In this document: positions 14,183 to 20,140 of the stretch, piece by piece
Layout: the number at the start of each line of letters is the position of its first letter
Position numbering within the stretch: position 1 is the first letter of the stretch
Assembly: GCF_044582145.1 (NCBI RefSeq)
Contig: NZ_JBDODO010000019.1
Source: Guyparkeria sp016278265
GTDB lineage: Bacteria > Pseudomonadota > Gammaproteobacteria > Halothiobacillales > Halothiobacillaceae
Direction: 5' to 3' (one strand)
DNA: 20,140 bases
Notes under the pieces: model-generated
Databases searched by the model: none
What the model was told of the DNA's origin: nothing
Seen by the model: the letters and a program-made list of their open reading frames with translations, nothing else
Program-made: the position numbers and the translations under genes

Positions 14183-15466
14183 ATGGACGGTCTGACCAGC
14201 CAGTTTCTTCAGGACAACCAGTCATTGGTACTGCTCACCGTCGCCCTGATGCTCGGCGCGCTGATCGGCCTAGAACGCGGCTGGTCGAGCCGGGAAAAGG
14301 AGCCGGGCGAGCGGATCGCCGGCATCCGCACCCATGCGTTGGTGGGTCTGCTCGGCGGTCTGGCCGCCCTGCTTTCCGAGGCGCTCACCGACTGGGCCTT
14401 CCCCACCCTGCTGCTCGCCGTGACGGCCATCGCCCTGGTCGCATGGCGCACGCGTGCCCAGAGCGTCCGCAACTTCAGCATTACCGACAGCATCGGCCTG
14501 TTGATCACCTTCTGCATCGGGGCGATCGCCGTGGCGGTCGACGTGGTGGTCGCCACCGCCACGGCCGTGGTGACCGCGATGATCCTCGACAACAAGGAAG
14601 AGATCCACGGCTTGCTGCAAAAGCTCGAGGCCCGCGAACTGGATGCGGCCTTCAAGCTGCTGCTGATCAGCGTGGTAATGCTGCCGCTGCTGCCCAATGA
14701 ACCGCTGGGACCCGGTGGGGCACTCAACCCCTATCAGATCTGGTGGATGGTGGTGCTGATCGCCTCGATCTCCTTCGTCGGCTATTTCGCCATTCGCGTC
14801 GGCGGGGCCGAGAAGGGCATCCTCTTCACCAGTCTGTTCGCGGGTTTAAGCTCCTCGACCGCGTTGACCCTGCATTTCGCCCGTCAGTCACGACGCACAC
14901 CGGAGCTGAGCCCGATGCTCGCCGTGGGCATCCTGATTGCCTGCGGCACCATGTTCCCGCGCGTCCTGCTGGTGGCCACGGCCGTCCACCCGCCCATCTT
15001 CGCCCCCCTGCTCTGGCCGGTGGTGGTCATGACCGTCCTGCTCTACGTACCGGCCGGCCTGATGTGGCACCGCGCCCGGCGGCGCACGTCGGTCAAGCAG
15101 CCGGAGTTGAAGCAGAACCCGCTCGATCTGACCTCCGCCCTGCTGTTCGGCGCCCTGCTCACCGTGATCATGCTGGCCGGCGAGTGGTTGCGCGAATGGC
15201 TCGGCAGTGCGGGGATCTACCTCTTGGCCGCCTCCTCGGGCGTGGCCGACGTCGATGCGATCAATCTCTCGCTGACCCGCATGGCTCGCGACTCGATCAC
15301 CATCCACACCGCGGTCCTGGGCATCATCATCGCCTCGACCAGCAACAACCTGGTGAAGACGGGCATGGCCGGCAGCATCGGCACACGCCAGCTCGGACTG
15401 CACGTCGCCGGCCCCATGGCCCTATCACTCGTCGGCGGCCTCTTGACCGCCTGGCTGCTGGTCTAG
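14183..15466 (+). CDS. MgtC/SapB N-domain protein with DUF4010 C-domain
   Basis: Inner-membrane protein of 427 residues. The N-terminal third is MgtC/SapB-like: ALMLGALIGLERGW (21-34), then ERIAGIRTHALVGLLGG (43-59) with the conserved R-T-H-A-L, and DSIGLLITFCIGAIAVAVDVVVATATAVVTAMIL (102-135). The rest fits DUF4010: SISFVGYFAIRVGG (195-208), GLSSSTALTLHFAR (221-234), GVADVDAINLSL (353-364) and STSNNLVKTGMA (385-396). About ten or more hydrophobic helices are visible. MgtC proteins affect magnesium homeostasis, but members with DUF4010 have no assigned role, so transport is only a guess. ATG at 14183 follows GGGAG at 5 nt. Its stop shares CTAG with the convergent RND permease gene. It is probably co-transcribed with the flavoprotein. 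Confidence 0.88.
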   Translation: MDGLTSQFLQDNQSLVLLTVALMLGALIGLERGWSSREKEPGERIAGIRTHALVGLLGGLAALLSEALTDWAFPTLLLAVTAIALVAWRTRAQSVRNFSITDSIGLLITFCIGAIAVAVDVVVATATAVVTAMILDNKEEIHGLLQKLEARELDAAFKLLLISVVMLPLLPNEPLGPGGALNPYQIWWMVVLIASISFVGYFAIRVGGAEKGILFTSLFAGLSSSTALTLHFARQSRRTPELSPMLAVGILIACGTMFPRVLLVATAVHPPIFAPLLWPVVVMTVLLYVPAGLMWHRARRRTSVKQPELKQNPLDLTSALLFGALLTVIMLAGEWLREWLGSAGIYLLAASSGVADVDAINLSLTRMARDSITIHTAVLGIIIASTSNNLVKTGMAGSIGTRQLGLHVAGPMALSLVGGLLTAWLLV

Positions 15467-18400
15467 GCCGCCTTTTCGCCCCGACGCTCGACCCAGGCAA
15501 GCATGGAGGGGGTGAACAGCAGGGTCAGCGCGGTGGCCGCGATCAGACCGCCGGCGATCGCGGTGGCCAGCTGCACCCAGTACTGGGTCGAGGGCGCACC
15601 GATGCTGAATTCGCGGCCGATCAGGTCGATGGTCAGGCCGAAGACCATCGGCGCGAGCCCCAGCACCGTGGTCACACTGGTGAGCACCACGGGGCGCAAG
15701 CGCTGCGCCCCAGTGCGCAGCGCTGCCTCATCGGCGGCGATGCCGTCGCGGCGCAACTGGTTGAAGGTGTCGATCAGGACGATGTTGTCGTTGACCACCA
15801 CCCCGGCCAGGGCGATCACGCCGATGCCGCTCATGACGATCGAGAACGGCTCGCCGCGCAGGATCAGGGCCAGCAGCACCCCGCCGGTGGAGATCACGAT
15901 CGCGCTCATTACCAGCCCGGCCTGGTAGAGGCTGTTGAACTGCGTGACCAAGATCAGGAACATCAGGCTGATCGCGATGACGAAGGCCCACGAGAGGAAC
16001 CGGCCGGCCTCGGCCTGCTCCTCCTGCTGACCGCGGACCGCCATCTTGAGCCCCTCCGGCATCGGATTGGACTCGAGCCAGTCGCTCAGCGCACCGACGC
16101 GCTCGTCCACCAACCGCCCGGGACCGACATCCGCCTCGACGGTAAAGGTCCGCCGACCATCGACGCGGTTGATGATCCCGGTCTTGGGCGCGGGGACGAA
16201 GTCGACGAAATTGCGCACCGGCACCAGGCCGGCCTGGGTCGGCACCCGCAGGTTCACCAGCTGGGCGAGGTTGCGCTCGTCGAAGGGGAAGCGCACCCGG
16301 ATCTCGACCTCCTCGTCTGCATCGGCCGGACGGTAGCCGCCCAGCTCCAGGCCGCGGGTGAGCATCTGCACCGCCCGACCGAGCAGGCTCACGTCCGCGC
16401 CGAAACGGGCCGCCTCGCGGTGGTCCACCTCCAGCCGGATCTCGGCGCCCGGCAGCGGGCGATCGTCCTCGATGTCGACGAAACCGCCGACCGCCTGCAT
16501 CCCGGCGCGCAGGTGCTCGACGCCCTCGGTCAACTCGTTCACCGTGGCGCCCTTCCGTTCGCCGGCGACCTCCAGCACCACCGGCTTGCCCTCCTGCGGA
16601 CCACCCGACTCGGTCAAGAACTGCAGGCGCACGCCGGGGATACCGGCCAGATCCGCGCGCAGCCGATCGAGGATCTCGGCGGCAGGCGGGCGCTGCTGCC
16701 AGTCGACGAACTCCAGCTGGATCACGCCGATCACGTCCTCGGCATAATCCTGGGCGAGGCGGTCCTGCGACGAGCCGATGGTGCGGGCGTAGACGGTCTT
16801 TAGCGACGGCCGGTCGAGCAGGCGCGACTCGACCGAGCGCACCAGGTCGTCGGCCTCCCAGACGGACAGGTCGCCGCGGGCCTGCACCTGGACCTGGGCG
16901 AAACGCGGCTCGATCTCGGGGAAGAAATCCACCCCCCGGCCGAGTTCGGCGTAGGCGACGAACAGTCCACCCGTCACGACCACGGCGGCGGCCAGTGTCT
17001 GCACCGGGTGGGCCACCGTCCACCGCAGCAGGCCAACGTAGCGACCGGTGGCACCGTCGAGCTCGTCGAACCGGCCGGCCTCGGCCGCGCGGATGCGCTT
17101 GACCTGCTCGGGACGGCTGGGATGCTCGCCACCGAGCGAGGCGGCCAGTACCGGAATGAAGACCAGGGCCATCGCCAGCGACATCAGCAGCGTGATGATC
17201 ACCGTCGCCGGGAGGTAGAACATGAACTCGCCCACCACGCCGGGCCAGAAGAGCAGCGGCAGGAACACGGCGATCGTGGTCGCCACCGAGGCGATGATCG
17301 GCCAGGCCATCCGCTGGGCCGCGTCGCGATAGGCGGTGTCAGCGCGCCCCTCGGCCAGGTAGCGATCGGCCTGCTCGATCACGACGATCGCGCCGTCGAC
17401 CAGCATCCCCACGACCAGGATCAGCGAGAACAACACCACGATGTTCAGCGTGTAGCCGAGCAGGTATAGCACCAGCACGCCGCTGAGAAACGCACCGGGA
17501 ATCGACAGCCCCACCAGCCACGACGACCGCCCGCCGAGGGCAGCGACGATCACCAGCATGACCAGCAGGATGGCGGTGAGGACACTGTTCTCCAGATCGC
17601 CGAGCAGATCACGGATATCGCGCGCCTGGTCCTGCAGATAACGCACCTCGACCCCGCCGGGCCAGTCGTGGCTGGCCTCGTCGATGATGGCGCGGGCCGC
17701 CGCCACGGTATCGAGGATATTGGCCCCGCCGCGCTTGCGGATCTCCAGCGAGATCGCCGGCTGGCCGTTGATGCGGGCGAAGCCTTCCGGATCCTTGAAA
17801 GTGCGCCGCGCCGTGGCCACCTCGTCGAAGGTGACCACGGTGCCCTCGAAGGCAAGCACCGGCAGGTCGAGGACGTCCTCGACCGACTCGATCACGCCCG
17901 GCACCTTGAGGGTGACACGCCCGGCGCCCGTATCCATCGCCCCGGCGGCGACCAGACGGTTATTGCGCTCGAGTGCGGCGATCAACTCGCCGTAAGGCAA
18001 CCGGTAGGTCTCCAGGGTCTGCGGGTCGACCATCACCTCGAGCAGGTCCTCGCGCTCACCACCGATCACCACTTCGAGTACGCCGGGCACCGCCTCGATG
18101 CGGTCGCGCAGATCGCGGGCGATGCGGATCAAGGTCGCTTCGGGTACCGAACCCGAGAGGGTCGCGGTCAGCACGGGGAACATCGACAGGTCGACCTCGG
18201 TGACTACCGGCTCCTCGGCGCCCGGCGGCAACTCGGGGCGGACCAGGTCGACCTCCTCGCGCACGTCGGCCAGGGCGCGGCGGTTTTCGTAGCCGGCCTG
18301 GAAGTCGAGTCGCAGCAGGGCGAAGCCCTCACCGGCGCTGGCGCGGATCTCGTCCAGGCCGGCAACGGTCGACAGTTCGCGCTCCAGCGGGCGGATCAGC

Positions 18401-18588
18401 AACCGCTCGCTGTCCTCGGGCGAGATACCGGGATAGGAGACCGTGACGAAGAAGGTCGGCACCTCGACGTCGGGGGCCGCCTCCTTGGCGATAGAGACGT
18501 AGGCGATGCCACCGGCGGCAAGCAGGGCCAGCAGGAGCAGCAGCACGCTGCGGGTACGGGAAAACAGGGCAGCGAGCACGCCCTTCAT
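15463..18588 (-). CDS. RND efflux transporter permease subunit (AcrB superfamily)
   Basis: Proton-driven inner-membrane pump of 1041 residues, the usual RND length. Membrane helix 1 is at about 13-33. Two large periplasmic loops lie at about 34-335 and 550-865, separated by helix bundles at about 336-480 and 866-1030, giving the duplicated RND layout. SYPGISPEDSERLLIRPLE (51-69) is the typical porter-domain start. In helix 4 the motif is LVDGAIVVIEQADR (396-409): D398 is kept, but the second aspartate of AcrB is G399. Helix 10 reads GVVVNDNIVLID (929-940), with D934 instead of the AcrB lysine. Substrates cannot be predicted. ATG at 18588 overlaps the adaptor stop by 4 bp (ATGA). No outer-membrane channel gene is nearby, so a TolC-type protein encoded elsewhere is presumed. 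Confidence 0.93.
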   Translation of the reverse strand: MKGVLAALFSRTRSVLLLLLALLAAGGIAYVSIAKEAAPDVEVPTFFVTVSYPGISPEDSERLLIRPLERELSTVAGLDEIRASAGEGFALLRLDFQAGYENRRALADVREEVDLVRPELPPGAEEPVVTEVDLSMFPVLTATLSGSVPEATLIRIARDLRDRIEAVPGVLEVVIGGEREDLLEVMVDPQTLETYRLPYGELIAALERNNRLVAAGAMDTGAGRVTLKVPGVIESVEDVLDLPVLAFEGTVVTFDEVATARRTFKDPEGFARINGQPAISLEIRKRGGANILDTVAAARAIIDEASHDWPGGVEVRYLQDQARDIRDLLGDLENSVLTAILLVMLVIVAALGGRSSWLVGLSIPGAFLSGVLVLYLLGYTLNIVVLFSLILVVGMLVDGAIVVIEQADRYLAEGRADTAYRDAAQRMAWPIIASVATTIAVFLPLLFWPGVVGEFMFYLPATVIITLLMSLAMALVFIPVLAASLGGEHPSRPEQVKRIRAAEAGRFDELDGATGRYVGLLRWTVAHPVQTLAAAVVVTGGLFVAYAELGRGVDFFPEIEPRFAQVQVQARGDLSVWEADDLVRSVESRLLDRPSLKTVYARTIGSSQDRLAQDYAEDVIGVIQLEFVDWQQRPPAAEILDRLRADLAGIPGVRLQFLTESGGPQEGKPVVLEVAGERKGATVNELTEGVEHLRAGMQAVGGFVDIEDDRPLPGAEIRLEVDHREAARFGADVSLLGRAVQMLTRGLELGGYRPADADEEVEIRVRFPFDERNLAQLVNLRVPTQAGLVPVRNFVDFVPAPKTGIINRVDGRRTFTVEADVGPGRLVDERVGALSDWLESNPMPEGLKMAVRGQQEEQAEAGRFLSWAFVIAISLMFLILVTQFNSLYQAGLVMSAIVISTGGVLLALILRGEPFSIVMSGIGVIALAGVVVNDNIVLIDTFNQLRRDGIAADEAALRTGAQRLRPVVLTSVTTVLGLAPMVFGLTIDLIGREFSIGAPSTQYWVQLATAIAGGLIAATALTLLFTPSMLAWVERRGEKAA

Positions 18589-19661
18589 GAACCGCCCTCG
18601 CCCACCTCGATCCGGTCACCGTCGCGGACGAACCCCTGGCCGAGGGCGATCAACCGAACCTCCTCGGGCAGGCCGGTCACCCAGATGCGGCTGGCATCGG
18701 CCCGTACCGGTTCGACCGGCACGAAACGCGCCCGCAAGCCTTCATCGCCCTCGACGGCCACCTTGACGCCCAGCCGGCCGTCCTCGTCCTGGGAGATCAG
18801 TGCCGGCGAAATACCATGCGCCTGGACGCGCTCGACCGGGATCTCGACGGTGACGCTGGTGCCGGCCGGCAGGCTGCGCTCGGGATTGTCGAGCCGCACC
18901 CGCGCGGTGAAGGTGCGCGTCGCCGGATCGGCGGTCACCGACAGGTAGCTGACCCGACCCTCGCGCTGCTCGCCGTCGAGAAAGGTCACCCGCGCCGACT
19001 GACCCTCGCGGACGTCACCGACGCGATGCTGCGGAATGCTGACCACGGCGCGCAACGGATCGTTCTCGACGATCTCGGCCACCGGCTCGCCGGTGGCGAC
19101 GTAGTCACCGGTTCGTGCGATCTGTTTGTTGAGCACGCCCGCGATCGGGGCGGTGATGCGGGTATGACGGATGTCGAGCTCGATCGCCGCGACGCTTGCC
19201 CGCGCGGCCTCCAGCTCCGCGCGGGCCCGCTCGACCTGCAGCTGGGCCTGGAATCCGCCCTGTGCAAGGCGGGAGGCGGCGGCATAGTTGCTCTGAGCAC
19301 GCTGCAGCTCGGCCCGGGCCTCGCTCAGGCGGGCCTCGCGGTCGTCGAGGCCGAGCCGCGCGATCAGGGTGCCGGCCTCGACCACGTCGCCCTCGTCGAC
19401 CGGCGTCTCGATCACCTCGCCGCCGGTCTTGGCACGCACCGTCACGATCTGGTCGGGCTCGATCTCGCCCTGGACGGTCACCAGGCGTTCGATCGGCTCG
19501 GCGCGGCTGGTTTCGAGCGCCACGCGCACGGTATCGGAGCGTTCGACCACCGACGGCTCGGGGGGTGGCGGCTCGCCCGTGGCGATCCATGCAGCCAGCA
19601 GGCCGACCACCGCCACCATCAGCAACCAGCCCGCATTGCGTCTGAGCCATCTCCTCATCAT
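18585..19661 (-). CDS. RND efflux periplasmic adaptor subunit
   Basis: Membrane fusion protein of 358 residues linking the RND permease to an outer-membrane channel. A basic start (MMRRWLRRN) and one hydrophobic helix (about 10-27) anchor it in the inner membrane; no lipobox cysteine is present. A Pro-rich linker follows. The first half of the lipoyl/barrel-sandwich domain (RAKTGGEVIETPVDEGDVV) is at about 75-94. Next comes an Ala/Arg/Glu-rich alpha-hairpin of about 60 residues. The second lipoyl half (ITAPIAGVLNKQIARTGDYV) precedes beta-barrel and membrane-proximal domains. Three starts are possible. ATG at 19661 was chosen because GAGGG lies 7-8 nt upstream; ATG 19676 would add five residues and ATG 19658 would remove one. 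It is translationally coupled to the permease gene. Confidence 0.92.
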   Translation of the reverse strand: MMRRWLRRNAGWLLMVAVVGLLAAWIATGEPPPPEPSVVERSDTVRVALETSRAEPIERLVTVQGEIEPDQIVTVRAKTGGEVIETPVDEGDVVEAGTLIARLGLDDREARLSEARAELQRAQSNYAAASRLAQGGFQAQLQVERARAELEAARASVAAIELDIRHTRITAPIAGVLNKQIARTGDYVATGEPVAEIVENDPLRAVVSIPQHRVGDVREGQSARVTFLDGEQREGRVSYLSVTADPATRTFTARVRLDNPERSLPAGTSVTVEIPVERVQAHGISPALISQDEDGRLGVKVAVEGDEGLRARFVPVEPVRADASRIWVTGLPEEVRLIALGQGFVRDGDRIEVGEGGS

Positions 19662-19772
19662 CGTCGCCACCCTCATTGTGCCGTCCGGCCCGTCATCCAC
19701 CTGCCAACGGCATCAGCATGCGCGCAAAACGCCACCTTCGCTCGCTGCCTGTCCGGCCGGGCGGTGTTCCGC

Positions 19773-20140
19773 TCAGCCCACCATTTCTTCCTGCGGGCGA
19801 ATGCTTTTCCCGAGGGCCAACAATCGACTGATCTCCGCTTCATCAGTCGGTCGAGCGAAATAAAAGCCCTGTCCCCACTCGCAGCCAAGTTCCTGGAGCA
19901 ACGTCCATTGCTCCTCCCTTTCAACGCCCTCAGCCACCACCTGGATACCGAGATTGTGGGCAAGTGTGGTGATGGTTCTCACCAGAGTGGCATCACCCCG
20001 GTTCTCTGGCACACCGGCCAAAAACCCCTTGTCGATTTTAAGCTTGTTGATTGGCAGTTTCTTGAGCCGAGCAAGGGAGGAGTAGCCGGTACCGAAATCG
20101 TCTATGGCAATAACGAAACCTGCCTCGCTCAGTGCATACT
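19773..20140 (-). CDS. EAL-domain protein, C-terminal part (cyclic di-GMP phosphodiesterase-like)
   Basis: The gene runs off the right edge of the window, so only the last 121 residues are seen. Visible EAL motifs in order are DDFGTGYSSL (encoded near 20073-20102), LPINKLKIDKGF, VVAEGVE and ELGCEWGQGFYFARP. The metal-binding DD pair, the KIDK lysine and the E of AEGVE are all kept. The EAL signature itself and any GGDEF, PAS or membrane parts lie outside the window. Activity on cyclic di-GMP is therefore plausible but unproven. The stop at 19773 is 111 bp upstream of the RND adaptor gene on the same strand. The region is about 54% G+C by hand count, clearly lower than its neighbours. Confidence 0.9.
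   Translation of the reverse strand, partial: YALSEAGFVIAIDDFGTGYSSLARLKKLPINKLKIDKGFLAGVPENRGDATLVRTITTLAHNLGIQVVAEGVEREEQWTLLQELGCEWGQGFYFARPTDEAEISRLLALGKSIRPQEEMVG

Noticed and set aside
14743..16803. A 686-codon plus-strand open frame across the MgtC and RND genes
   Set aside because: It spans two confident genes, one in another frame and one antisense. Its low-complexity HRQ-rich sequence has no domain.

Overview
The window comes from a high-GC bacterial chromosome. Hand counts are about two thirds G+C in the body of the window and about 54% at the right edge. Gene content points to a gammaproteobacterium: a six-gene rnfABCDGE operon with RsxA/RsxD-like proteins, a nagZ-hpt-methylthioinosine phosphorylase cluster, a YhiN-type flavoprotein and a YaiI/DnaQ pair. 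A halophilic or sulfur-oxidising Chromatiales-like lineage is a reasonable guess, but it is inference only. I see no rRNA, tRNA, CRISPR array, insertion sequence or phage gene.

Left block, minus strand, 44-4882. Transcription runs right to left through an orphan membrane protein with a PDC/Cache-like sensor domain, nagZ (peptidoglycan recycling), hpt (purine phosphoribosyltransferase), an S-methyl-5'-thioinosine phosphorylase and threonine synthase. The first four are spaced 22-37 bp apart and look like one operon. thrC lies 185 bp further on, behind a leader with a perfect hairpin. The phosphorylase releases hypoxanthine and hpt converts hypoxanthine to IMP, so the two form a salvage pair. 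The gap at 4883-5253 holds no convincing protein gene. It does hold a promoter-like pair, a UCCUCC-type pyrimidine tract and a good intrinsic terminator, all on the minus strand: a possible small RNA.

Middle block, minus strand, 5254-12826. In transcription order it contains yaiI-dnaQ (ATGA overlap), then rnfA-B-C-D-G-E, whose junctions overlap by 1-8 bp except for a 1-bp gap, then a dienelactone-hydrolase-family enzyme. The rnf operon encodes the membrane complex that couples ferredoxin and NAD redox chemistry to ion movement. All iron-sulfur cysteines and both covalent-FMN threonine motifs are present. An extended -10 promoter and a structured leader precede rnfA.

Right block. A 152-bp divergent region with several symmetric elements separates yaiI (minus) from a plus-strand pair: a YhiN-type flavoprotein and an MgtC/SapB-DUF4010 membrane protein. 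The latter converges on an RND efflux permease so tightly that both stop codons share one CTAG. The permease overlaps its periplasmic adaptor gene by ATGA, and no outer-membrane channel gene is present. At the right edge is the C-terminal part of an EAL-domain protein of lower GC content.

Most of the window is ordinary housekeeping. The observations most worth following are the candidate small RNA, the orphan PDC sensor, the cysteine-bearing insertion in threonine synthase, the structured regulatory regions and the altered proton-relay residues of the RND pump.
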